Assembly: GCF_009467795.1 (NCBI RefSeq) | Contig: NZ_WIAX01000013.1 | Span: 62,001 to 126,000, forward strand | Origin: Nesterenkonia halophila | Lineage (GTDB): Bacteria > Actinomycetota > Actinomycetes > Actinomycetales > Micrococcaceae | Reading direction: 5' to 3' | Length of the DNA stretch: 64,000 bases | Shown here: piece after piece, positions 47,473-55,273 of the stretch | Layout of the letters: each line of letters starts with the position of its first letter | Position numbering within the stretch: the stretch's first letter is position 1 | Translations under genes and position numbers: made by a program | The notes under the pieces: model-generated | Told to the model about the DNA's origin: nothing | The model's input: only the letters and a program-made list of their open reading frames with translations | Databases searched by the model: none

Positions 47473-48560
47473 CCCGCCAGCACCGGTCCCAGCACCGGCG
47501 ACAGCACCGGCGCGACCGTCGCGCCGAGCAGGCCCAGCACTGCGACGCCGCCGTCGGGCATCGTGTCAGGCAGCTGCTCGGTGAACTCCTTCATCGGCCC
47601 CTGCAGCAGGTACTGCAGGCTGACCGCCATCGAGTTGTTGAAGGCATGCAGCAGCCACGAGTACAGCAGCGAGCGGCCCGAGAGGATGTAGCCCAGGGTG
47701 AAGACCAGGCCCATGGTCACGTAGGGCACCAGCGTCGCGATCGAGAGGTCGTCGGTCGGTCCGATCAGGGCGGGGATGAAGTGGATCATCGGGAAGACCG
47801 CCACGGAGATGCCTGCGCAGATCCAGATGTTCAGATGCCGGGAGAGCTTGCCGATGAGCAGGTGACGGAAGAAGAACTCCTCCACCAGCGGCCCCAGCAG
47901 GCCGAGGACCACTAGTGCGCCCAGATACGGCACGGCGCCGAGCATCTGCTCGATGGCCTGCTGGTTCGCCGAGACCTGCGGCTGGTCGCTGATCAGCGAG
48001 ACCAGCGTGGCGTTGACGAGGATGATCGCCAGCCAGCTGACCGGCACCAGCAGCAGCTTCAGCCACCACAGCGGCGCGAAGGTGCGCACGGCGCGCATCA
48101 TCGCCGGGCCGGCCAGCAGCAGCACCACCAGGGCCATGAGCACGTAGGCGCCGGCGTTGACGAGGAACTGCGAGAGGGCCATCTGGTCGGCGTCGCCGCT
48201 GGTCATCATCCGGCGGACCGGCGGCAGGAGAGTCGCGACGAGGCCGGCGCCGCCGACCATGAAGGTCGCCAGGTAGAGCACGACGGCGCCCAGGTCCCAC
48301 CAGCTGAATCGGCCCGGCTCGGCGTCGCGCTGGCGATGGCGCGACGGCGCCGGGCGGGGCGGCTGCGGCGGCGTCCACCAGCCGGGCTGGCCGCCGGGCT
48401 GACCCTGCGGCGCGCCGGGCGGCGGGCCCTGCGGCGGTCCCTGCGGGTCCGGCTGCTCGGGAGCGCCGTAGGGGTGCGGTCCGGGCGGCGGAACGGGCGG
48501 ACCGCTGCGGTAGGTCTCCCGCGGATCCCGCCCCTGCTGGTCATCGTTCGGGGTGCTCAT
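47469..48560 (-). CDS. CPBP (CAAX/Abi) intramembrane metalloprotease family protein
   Basis: Membrane protein of 363 residues. The first 80 are Pro/Gly/Gln-rich (PQGPPQGPPPGAPQGQPGG), a disordered cytosolic tail common in Micrococcales. Eight helices follow. The CPBP motif is complete: EExxxR as LVEEFFFRHLL (about residue 230), then FxxxH as FPMIHF and the third-motif His in SWLLHAFNN. Relatives process prenylated peptides or act in bacteriocin immunity; the substrate here is unknown. It is coupled to the MATE exporter gene downstream, which might link it to peptide export. Confidence 0.87.
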   Translation of the reverse strand: MSTPNDDQQGRDPRETYRSGPPVPPPGPHPYGAPEQPDPQGPPQGPPPGAPQGQPGGQPGWWTPPQPPRPAPSRHRQRDAEPGRFSWWDLGAVVLYLATFMVGGAGLVATLLPPVRRMMTSGDADQMALSQFLVNAGAYVLMALVVLLLAGPAMMRAVRTFAPLWWLKLLLVPVSWLAIILVNATLVSLISDQPQVSANQQAIEQMLGAVPYLGALVVLGLLGPLVEEFFFRHLLIGKLSRHLNIWICAGISVAVFPMIHFIPALIGPTDDLSIATLVPYVTMGLVFTLGYILSGRSLLYSWLLHAFNNSMAVSLQYLLQGPMKEFTEQLPDTMPDGGVAVLGLLGATVAPVLSPVLGPVLAG

Positions 48561-48569
48561 ATGGCGCTC

Positions 48570-48575
48570 AGCCTA
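48570..48575 (-). promoter_or_regulatory. -10 box of the CPBP gene
   Basis: TAGGCT on the minus strand ends nine bases before the ATG at 48560, leaving a leader of only a few bases. Confidence 0.4.
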
Positions 48576-48675
48576 ATGAAGCCGCCCTCGGCGCGCATCA
48601 CCCCTGAGGCGGAGTCGAGGTCGCCGGGCTCGGCCCGCACAGGGAGCCGGACCGGGCCGGCCTGGTCCGGAGGGA

Positions 48676-49623
48676 TCAGACCGACTGCGCCACCGGGCTC
48701 GGCGCGAGCAGCGTGGCATTGCGCAGCTCGCGCAGCGAGCGGGCCTTCTGCGCCACGGCGTGGTCGGCGTCGGTGATCGGCTGCCAGGGGGTGATGTGCC
48801 GCGCCGAGCCGGCGCCGTCGGGGGCGACCATCACCGGCAGGCCGTAGGCGACCACCTCCGGGTCCTTCTCCCAGCGTGCGCCGGCGCGGACCCGGACCAG
48901 CACGTGCATCGACTTCGAACCGGTCAGCACCAGCCGGGCGTCGGCCTCGACCAGATCGCCGACGTGGATGGGCCGATAGAAGCGCACGCCGCCGGTGAGC
49001 ACCGCGGCGACGTCGAAGCCCGAGTACCGCTCCGCGCAGATCTCGGCGGCCAGGTCGATCCACTTCATCACTGCGCCGCCGCGGATCTTGCCGTCCGGGT
49101 AGCGCTCGTCGGTCTCGGCCAGGAACCGCATGGTCAGGCCTTCGGAGGTGCCCATGTCCTCGGGCATCGAGCTGATGGTGTCCTCGACCTGGCGGCGGTA
49201 GATCATCCGCTGGGCGGCGTCGACCGAACGGCGGCGCTGCAGCTCGGTCTCCGCCTCGAAGGGCGTGATCCGCCGCGGCTCGCCGTCGTCGCCGACGGCC
49301 ACGTAAATCATGAAGCATTCGGTGCAGACCTGCCAGCCGCGCTCGGGATGCTGGATGAGCACCCGCGTCTGGATGTGCACCGAGGTGCGGCCGGTGTGCA
49401 CCACGCGGGCCTGGACGGTGGCCGGCATGTCGCGCGGGACCGGCGTGGTGAAGTGCATGTTCCCGACGTAGGAGGTCACGCAGTCCGCCCGCGCCCAGGA
49501 GGCCGCACAGGCGTAGGCGGTCTTGTCGATCCAGTCGACGACGGTGCCGCCGGCCACAGTGGACTCCTTGGAGGTGCCCTTGACCTCGCGGAAGGTGAGT
49601 TCGATCGTGCTGCGCCGCGCCAT
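48676..49623 (-). CDS. Acyl-CoA thioesterase with two hotdog domains
   Basis: Hydrolyses acyl-CoA. The 315 residues hold two tandem hotdog domains of the BACH/BFIT type: the first around GGTVVDWIDKTAYACAASWA and the second around GGAVMKWIDLAAEICAERYSG (written in two parts GGAVMKWIDLAAE and ICAERYSG), each with the WxDxxA/G helix. HFTTPVPRDMPATVQARVV and RFYRPIHVGDLVEADARLV are the following strands of each unit. Both domains keep the Asp, so both may be active. The start is supported by a -10 box seven bases upstream. Confidence 0.88.
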   Translation of the reverse strand: MARRSTIELTFREVKGTSKESTVAGGTVVDWIDKTAYACAASWARADCVTSYVGNMHFTTPVPRDMPATVQARVVHTGRTSVHIQTRVLIQHPERGWQVCTECFMIYVAVGDDGEPRRITPFEAETELQRRRSVDAAQRMIYRRQVEDTISSMPEDMGTSEGLTMRFLAETDERYPDGKIRGGAVMKWIDLAAEICAERYSGFDVAAVLTGGVRFYRPIHVGDLVEADARLVLTGSKSMHVLVRVRAGARWEKDPEVVAYGLPVMVAPDGAGSARHITPWQPITDADHAVAQKARSLRELRNATLLAPSPVAQSV

Positions 49624-49630
49624 GTCCTAG

Positions 49631-49636
49631 ACGCTA
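49631..49636 (-). promoter_or_regulatory. -10 box of the thioesterase gene (leaderless)
   Basis: TAGCGT on the minus strand, seven bases before the ATG at 49623 and 23 bases from repeat A copy 2. Confidence 0.5.
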
Positions 49637-49658
49637 GCACCGATGCCCGCGCCGGAGG

Positions 49659-49718
49659 GACGACTCCGTGGCACGTGTGGGAATGGGGCCGCATTCCCAC
49701 ACGCGCCACAGAGTCATC
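49659..49718. repeat. Extragenic palindrome, family A, copy 2
   Basis: Arms 49659-49685 and 49692-49718 pair at 24 of 27 positions around the loop GGGCCG. The centre GTGTGGGAATG/CATTCCCACAC and the outer GATGACTC match copy 1 (19971-20040); the right arm matches copy 1 at 23 of 27 bases. It lies between two divergent genes, where a terminator would make no sense. Confidence 0.85.
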
Positions 49719-49839
49719 ACAGAGCGACGCGGAGACCTCCCGTCCCGGCGCGGGCAGGCATGATGGGTGGAGCCGTCGCCGATGTGGCGACCGCGCCCCG
49801 TGCTCCCTCCAGCAGACTCCCCGAGGACGTGACCCCGCG

Positions 49840-51027
49840 ATGCAGACCCGATACGCCGTCGTCGGCGCCGGCCTGGCCGGCGCGTCCACCGCCCGCCGCC
49901 TGGCCGCCGACGGCGAGGAGGTCACGCTGATCGAGCGCGGACGCCCGGCCGATCCGCTGGGCAGCTCCCACGGCTCGGCCCGGATCCTGCGCTACGCCTA
50001 CCCCGATCGGCTCTCCGTCGAGCTGATGGCCGCCGCCCGTCCCGGGTGGGAGGAGCTCGAGGCGCGCAGCGGGCGACGCCTGCTCACCCCGACCGGCGCG
50101 CTGGACCACGGCGCGGTCCGCGACCCGCGGCAGCTGGCCGGAGTGCTCGAGGCCGTCGGCGTCGACCACGAGCTGCTCTCCGCCCGGCAGGCGGCCGCCC
50201 GCTGGCCGATGCTCTCCTTTGACACCGAGGTGCTCTGGCACCCCGACGCCGCCGTGCTGGACGCAGAATCCACCGTGGAGGCGATGCTCGACCTCGCCGT
50301 CGACGACGGCGCGCAGCTGCTCACCGGCTGGGAGGTCGAGCTGGTCGAGCGCGCCGGCACCGGGTTCCGACTGACCTCGACCGACGGCGAGACGCTCGAG
50401 GCCGAGCGGGTGGTCGTCTGCGCCGGCGGCTGGCTGCCGGCGCTGCTGCGCCGCCTGCCGGTGCCCGCGGGGTTCCTGCCGGCGCTGCACGGGATCACCG
50501 TCCGCCAGGAGCAGGCATTCCACTTCCCGCACCGGCCCGAGCACCGGGAGCCGGACTCTGCCGAGGGGGCGCCCGGGGGACAGCCCGGGACGCAGACCCG
50601 CTGGCCGACGTTCATCCACCAGTCCGCGGAGATGACCACCTACGGGCTGCCCGGCGGCCGCGACGCCGGATTCGCCGGCCAGAAGGTCGCCGAGTACGAC
50701 GGCGGCCCGGTGATCGACTCGGCGGCGGCGCAGGACGGCCGCGTGGATCCGGAGAACCGTCGGCGCGTCGTCGACTTCGTCCGACGCCGTCTGCCCGGCG
50801 CCGAGCCGGCGCCGTACGCCGAGACGACCTGCCTGTTCACCACCACTCCGGATGCGGCCTTCCTGATGGACTCCTGGGACGGGCTGACGGTGATCTCGCC
50901 GTGCTCCGGCCACGGGGCGAAGTTCGCCCCGCTGATCGGCGAGCTGGGGGCCGGACTGGCCGCCGGCGACGTCGCTCGGCACCGTCCGGTGCCCGCGGCC
51001 TTCCGCGCCGACCGGCGGATCGGCTGA
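49840..51027 (+). CDS. Sarcosine oxidase / N-methyl amino acid oxidase-like flavoprotein
   Basis: Predicted monomeric sarcosine-oxidase (MSOX/MTOX) family enzyme of 395 residues that oxidises N-methyl or related amines and forms H2O2. The FAD-binding start is YAVVGAGLAGASTARRLA; SHGSARILRYAY is the family's conserved block after it. The Cys that holds FAD covalently in MSOX is present in ETTCLFTTTPDAAF, and SGHGAKFAPLIGE closes the FAD site. A Gly/Pro/Glu-rich insert (about residues 235-255) lies in the substrate domain. The ATG is preceded by GAGGACGTGA, rather far (about 10 bases). Substrate unknown. Confidence 0.87.
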   Translation: MQTRYAVVGAGLAGASTARRLAADGEEVTLIERGRPADPLGSSHGSARILRYAYPDRLSVELMAAARPGWEELEARSGRRLLTPTGALDHGAVRDPRQLAGVLEAVGVDHELLSARQAAARWPMLSFDTEVLWHPDAAVLDAESTVEAMLDLAVDDGAQLLTGWEVELVERAGTGFRLTSTDGETLEAERVVVCAGGWLPALLRRLPVPAGFLPALHGITVRQEQAFHFPHRPEHREPDSAEGAPGGQPGTQTRWPTFIHQSAEMTTYGLPGGRDAGFAGQKVAEYDGGPVIDSAAAQDGRVDPENRRRVVDFVRRRLPGAEPAPYAETTCLFTTTPDAAFLMDSWDGLTVISPCSGHGAKFAPLIGELGAGLAAGDVARHRPVPAAFRADRRIG

Positions 51028-51317
51028 GCCGGTCACCGGGAATCGCCCCCGCCGACGCCTGGTGACCGGGCATCAACCTGCTTAGGATGGGGAGGACGCG
51101 GAGCCGGCTCCCCGTCGGCACGGCCCGTCGCGGCCGCTGACCTGCGCCGGGAGGCCGCAGCACCGCCGCAGCAGGACCGTCCGGCGGCACCGCGCCGGAC
51201 GGAGGCCGAACCCGGAGGGCTCCGACCGCTCCGACCGCTCTGACCGCCGCGCGCCGGCGACCCGCCGACGCCCGTCGTCGCGACGACGCATCCCATCCCG
51301 CACTCCACGAGGTATCG
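51028..51317 (+). promoter_or_regulatory. Upstream region of the GH65 fusion gene
   Basis: A possible -10 box TAGGAT at 51083-51088 would give a leader of about 225 bases. Upstream lie CCGGTCACC (51029-51037) and GGTGACCGG (51061-51069), the two halves of the palindrome seen at the lacI-type promoter. The leader contains a tandem 9-base repeat (51220-51246). No small gene was recognised in it. Confidence 0.4.
51220..51246 (+). repeat. Tandem 9-base repeat in the leader of the GH65 fusion gene
   Basis: CTCCGACCG twice, then CTCTGACCG. Confidence 0.75.
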
Positions 51318-54300
51318 ATGCATCCTTTCGAGAATCCGTTCCGCCACAGCGCCGAGGCTCGTCGGCACGCTCTGCGCCACTTCCGCGCCGTCATCTTCGA
51401 CATGGACGGGGTGGTCACCGACACTGCGAGCGTGCACGCCGACGCCTGGAAGGAGCTCTTCGACGCCGCGCTGGAGGAGGTCGCCGGCGCCCCGCAGCCG
51501 GAGTTCACCCAGCAGGACTACCTGGACCACGTCGACGGACGGCCGCGCGAGGAGGGCGTGCGCGCGCTGTTGGCAGCCCGCGGCCTCGACGTCGCCGAGG
51601 GCACCGAGGACGACGGCCCCGACCAGCTGACGATCCGCGGGCTGGCGGCCCGCAAGCAGAGCTACTTCGAGAGCGTCATGGACCGCGACGGCGTCGGGGT
51701 CTTCGACACCACCGTCGACCTCGTCCGCCAGCTCGGCGAGGACGGCATCCCCACCGCCCTGGTGACTTCCTCGCGCAACGGCCGCACCGTGCTGCGCGCC
51801 GCCGGCCTGCTCGACGCGTTCACCGCGATCGTCGACGGCAGCGACGCCCTCGAGCTGGGCCTGCCCGGCAAGCCCGACCCGGCGATGTTCCGGCACGCCT
51901 CCACGCTGCTCGGCGTCGAGCCCGAGGACTCCATCGTCGTCGAGGACGCCGCCTCGGGCGTGCAGGCCGGCCACCGCGGCTCCTACGGCATGGTGGTCGG
52001 GCTGAACCGCGGCGACGACCCGCGGCGGCTCAAGGACGCCGGCGCCGACGTCGTCGTCGCCGATCTGTCGGTGATGAACCTGGCCACCCGCACCACCCGC
52101 CCCCACGACCCGGACTGGGTGCTGACCTACCACCATTTCGACCCCAAGGACGAGCCCACCCGGGAGGCGCTCTGCGCGCTGGCCAACGGCTACTGGGGCA
52201 CGCGCGGCAACTACCCGGGCACTTCGGCCGACGCCACCCACTACCCCGGCACCTACATCGCCGGGGTCTTCAACCGGCTGCACACCGACCTGATGGGCAA
52301 GACGGTCGAGACCGAGCACATGGTCAACATCCCGGACTGGACCCATCTGGAGGTCACCCCGGAGGCCGGCTCGGCGCTGCTGCCGGGCTCGCCCGAGCTC
52401 GTCGACTACCGCCAGGAGCTGGACATGCGCCGCGGACTGCTCACCCGCACCGCCCGCTACCAGGATCTGCACGGCCGCCGGACCCGGGTGGTCACCCGTC
52501 AGTTCCAGTCGATGGCCGGGACCCAGCTGGCCGCCATGGAGATGACGATCGAGGCGGAGAACTGGTCGGGCAACATCAACGTGCGCTCGATGACCGACGG
52601 CCGCGTCGCCAACCGCAACGTCGCCGCGGACCGCGAGCTGGCCGGCAACCACCTGGAGCCGGTCGACTCCCGCGAGGTCGACGGCGAGACGGTGCTGCTG
52701 GAGACGATGACCAACCAGTCGCAGGTGCGCGTCGCCCTGGCCACCCGCACCTCGGTGACCTCCGACGTCGCCGTCCCGCCGATGCGCCGGCCGGTCTCCG
52801 AGGGCGACCTGGTCGCCGGCCATGACATCTCGCTGCAGCTCGACGCCGGCGCCCCGGTGACGCTGGAGAAGATCGCCTCCGTGGCCAATTCCCACGACCA
52901 CGCGATCTCCACCGTCTGGCACGCCGCGGTCAAGCGGGTCCAGCGCGCGGACGCCTTCCGCACCATGCTGACCTTCCACGAGGAGATGTGGGGCGTGCTC
53001 TGGCGCCGCTTCGCCGCCTCCATCGGCTCGGAGCCCTCGCGGCAGCAGATGGCGTTGAACATGCACACCTTCCACGTGCTGCAGACCGCCTTCGGCGCCC
53101 GCCGCGAGCTCGACGCCGGCGTCGGCGCCCGCGGACTCCACGGCGAGGGCTACCGCGGGCATCTCTTCTGGGACGAGATGTTCATCTATCCGATGCTGAC
53201 CCTGCGGCGCCCGGAGATCACCCGCGGGCTGCTGATGTACCGCTACCGGCGGCTCGCCGAGGCCCGCGCCATGGCCGCGTCGGAGGGCCACGCCGGGGCG
53301 ATGTACCCCTGGCAGGCCGGCTCCGACGGCCGCGAGGAGACGCCCACCGAGCTGTGGAACCCGCGCAGCCAGATGTGGATGCCGGACAACTCGCACCGGC
53401 AGCGCCACGTCTCGCTCGCGATCGCCTACTCGGTGCTGCAGTACTTCGAGACCACGCAGGACTACACTTTCCTGGCCGACTACGGCGCGGAGATGCTGGT
53501 CGAGATCAGCCGCTTCTTCGTGTCGCTGACCAGCTACGACGACGAGGCCGACCGGTACGACATCGACGGCGTGATGGGGCCGGACGAGTACCACGACGGC
53601 TATCCGGAGACGCCGGGCTCGGGGGTGCGGGACAACGCCTACACCAACGTGCTGACCTCCTGGATGCTGCGCCACACCGCCCGTCTGGTCCGCGAGCTCG
53701 ACGGCCGCGACGACCCGCTCTCGGAGTGGCTGGACATCTTCGAGGACGAGCTCGACAGCTGGGAGCACATCAGCCGCCGGCTGCGCGTGCCGTTCCACGC
53801 CGACGGGGTGATCAGCCAGTTCGCCGGCTACGAGGACCTGCTGGAGTTCGACTGGGAGGGCTATAAGGCCCGGTACGGCAACATCGGCCGGCTCGACCTG
53901 ATCCTGCAGGCCGAGGGCGACGCGACCAACCGGTACAAGCTCTCCAAGCAGGCCGACGTGCTGATGCTCTGCTACCTGTTCTCCACGGACGAGCTGATCG
54001 AGGCCTTCGACCACATGGGCTACTCGGTCTCGGTGGAGGACGTCCGGGCGACGGTGCGCTACTACCTGGCCCGCTCCTCGCACGGCTCGACGCTGTCCCG
54101 GCTGGTGCACGGCTGGGTGGCGGCGAAGTTCGACCGCTCCAGCTCCTGGAACCTGTTCAAGGAGGCGCTGGAGGCCGACCTCTCCGACACCCAGGGCGGC
54201 ACCACCCGGGAGGGCATCCACCTGGGCGCGATGGCCGGCACCGTGGACATGGTGCTGCGCTGCTACGCCGGAGTGGAGACCCGCGCCGACGCGCTCTGGC

Positions 54301-54524
54301 TCCATCCGCTGCTGCCCGACGAGCTGCCCGAGGTCACCTTCCGGATGCGGTACCGCAACCAGCCGATCGTCGTCCACGTCGACCACCGGGAGGTCACGCT
54401 GAACCTCTCCGGCGGCTCCGCCGAGCCGATCGACGTCAACGTCGAGGGCAAGCACAAGCTGCTGCACCCCGGCGAGATCTGGGTCGTGGAGCTGGAGCAC
54501 TCCGCCCGCGCGCTGGCCGACTGA
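51318..54524 (+). CDS. Fusion of beta-phosphoglucomutase-like HAD domain and GH65 disaccharide phosphorylase
   Basis: A 1068-residue protein that could both split a disaccharide (trehalose, maltose or kojibiose) with phosphate and convert the resulting beta-glucose 1-phosphate to glucose 6-phosphate. Residues 20-260 are a HAD domain with beta-phosphoglucomutase marks: FDMDGVVTDT (nucleophile Asp28, acid Asp30), VHADAWKELF (His40, Trp44), TSSRNG, GKPDP and EDAASGVQAG. Residues about 265-1065 are GH65: ANGYWGTRGNYPG, RGLHGEGYRGHLFWDEMF-type active-site block (read as RGLHGEGYRGH and LFWDEMF), and the general acid Glu757 in MGPDEYHDGY. Phosphate-site segment SSHGSTLSRLVHGW is near the end. GAGG precedes the ATG. 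A HAD-GH65 layout also occurs in mycobacterial OtsB1-like proteins. Confidence 0.92.
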   Translation: MHPFENPFRHSAEARRHALRHFRAVIFDMDGVVTDTASVHADAWKELFDAALEEVAGAPQPEFTQQDYLDHVDGRPREEGVRALLAARGLDVAEGTEDDGPDQLTIRGLAARKQSYFESVMDRDGVGVFDTTVDLVRQLGEDGIPTALVTSSRNGRTVLRAAGLLDAFTAIVDGSDALELGLPGKPDPAMFRHASTLLGVEPEDSIVVEDAASGVQAGHRGSYGMVVGLNRGDDPRRLKDAGADVVVADLSVMNLATRTTRPHDPDWVLTYHHFDPKDEPTREALCALANGYWGTRGNYPGTSADATHYPGTYIAGVFNRLHTDLMGKTVETEHMVNIPDWTHLEVTPEAGSALLPGSPELVDYRQELDMRRGLLTRTARYQDLHGRRTRVVTRQFQSMAGTQLAAMEMTIEAENWSGNINVRSMTDGRVANRNVAADRELAGNHLEPVDSREVDGETVLLETMTNQSQVRVALATRTSVTSDVAVPPMRRPVSEGDLVAGHDISLQLDAGAPVTLEKIASVANSHDHAISTVWHAAVKRVQRADAFRTMLTFHEEMWGVLWRRFAASIGSEPSRQQMALNMHTFHVLQTAFGARRELDAGVGARGLHGEGYRGHLFWDEMFIYPMLTLRRPEITRGLLMYRYRRLAEARAMAASEGHAGAMYPWQAGSDGREETPTELWNPRSQMWMPDNSHRQRHVSLAIAYSVLQYFETTQDYTFLADYGAEMLVEISRFFVSLTSYDDEADRYDIDGVMGPDEYHDGYPETPGSGVRDNAYTNVLTSWMLRHTARLVRELDGRDDPLSEWLDIFEDELDSWEHISRRLRVPFHADGVISQFAGYEDLLEFDWEGYKARYGNIGRLDLILQAEGDATNRYKLSKQADVLMLCYLFSTDELIEAFDHMGYSVSVEDVRATVRYYLARSSHGSTLSRLVHGWVAAKFDRSSSWNLFKEALEADLSDTQGGTTREGIHLGAMAGTVDMVLRCYAGVETRADALWLHPLLPDELPEVTFRMRYRNQPIVVHVDHREVTLNLSGGSAEPIDVNVEGKHKLLHPGEIWVVELEHSARALAD

Positions 54525-54535
54525 GTCGGCGAGCA

Positions 54536-54621
54536 GCATCGAGCGGCCGCTCATGACGACGCCTGACCCGGGATGCGACGGAGTCGACGCCGAGATCTCG
54601 TCACGAGAGGCCACTCGATGC
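54536..54621. repeat. Extragenic palindrome, family C, copy 1 (86 bp)
   Basis: Ends GCATCGAG and CTCGATGC with inner arms GGCC...TGACGA and TCGTCA...GGCC. Lies between the GH65 fusion gene and the MarR gene, both on the plus strand. Copies 2 and 3 are at 57432-57517 and 62652-62737. Confidence 0.88.
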
Positions 54622-54684
54622 GGCGCGCGAATCCAGGGTGCCGCATCCCGCGCCACGAGGGCGCGGATCGTCTCGATTTCCGAT

Positions 54685-54703
54685 CCACTCGAGAATCGAG
54701 TGG
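54685..54703. promoter_or_regulatory. Operator of the MarR/MmpL operon
   Basis: CCACTCGAGAATCGAGTGG, perfect 8-bp arms around GAA; one further base pairs on each side. Ten bases before the MarR ATG, overlapping the possible -10 TGGAAT (54701-54706). Size and place suit binding by the MarR dimer itself. Confidence 0.7.
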
Positions 54704-54712
54704 AATGGACCT

Positions 54713-55273
54713 ATGCATGACGTCCCGCGCCCTCACGCTCCGGAGCCGCCCGACACGAGCCGGGCCGGCCGCCCGGCGACCCTCGCCGCTCTGGAAGCCG
54801 TCCGGCTGCTCGACGACTCCCTGGACCGGACGCACCATCGGCTGAAGTCCGCGGTGGAGATGAACGCCTCCGACGTCAGCACGCTCCGGATGCTGGTGAT
54901 CCGCGAGCGGCAGGGCACGCGGACCACGCCTCAGGACATCGCCGAGCATCTGCGGCTGAGCACGGCGACGGTGACGACGCTGCTGGACCGCCTCGCCGCG
55001 GCCGGCCACGTGCGGCGGACTCCGCATCCCGCCGACCGCCGGTCGCGGATCGTGGAGCTCACCGATCAGGCGCGGAGCACCTTCCTCCGGCACTTCGGCG
55101 GCGAGCTGCAGGCGATGCGCGAGGTCATCGAGGCCCGCGACGACGCGGACCTCGACGTCGTCACGGCCTTCCTCACCGACCTCGCCGCGGCCCTGGCGGA
55201 TCCTCAGGACCAGACACAGCCCACGCGGGCCGCGCGGCCGACGCAGGCGACATGGCCGGAGGAGGACGCATGA
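54713..55273 (+). CDS. MarR-family transcriptional regulator
   Basis: Predicted repressor of the exporter encoded next to it; 186 residues. The winged helix reads TTPQDIAEHLRLSTATVTTLLDRL with the wing RTPHPADRRSRIVELT, both standard for MarR. An N-terminal Pro/Arg-rich stretch (about 25 residues) precedes the dimerisation helix. The ATG at 54713 follows a perfect palindrome by ten bases, so the message may be almost leaderless; a second ATG in another frame at 54717 is ignored. The stop overlaps the mmpL-like start (ATGA). The C-terminus is Gln/Thr-rich (QDQTQPTRAARPTQAT). Confidence 0.9.
   Translation: MHDVPRPHAPEPPDTSRAGRPATLAALEAVRLLDDSLDRTHHRLKSAVEMNASDVSTLRMLVIRERQGTRTTPQDIAEHLRLSTATVTTLLDRLAAAGHVRRTPHPADRRSRIVELTDQARSTFLRHFGGELQAMREVIEARDDADLDVVTAFLTDLAAALADPQDQTQPTRAARPTQATWPEEDA

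Noticed and set aside
48760-49839. Upstream extension of the sarcosine-oxidase-like gene
   Set aside because: The frame is open but lies antisense to the thioesterase gene and across repeat A; the FAD motif begins right at the ATG at 49840.
51033-54656. Open frame of about 1200 codons antisense to the GH65 fusion gene
   Set aside because: It mirrors the GC-rich third positions of the real gene, has Val/Gly/Arg/Gln-rich sequence without any motif, and no ribosome site.
54640-54684. Remnant of a second madM gene before the MarR gene
   Set aside because: The similarity to the madM 3' end covers only about 25-55 bases and is better described as part of the repeat unit; no further coding similarity is seen.
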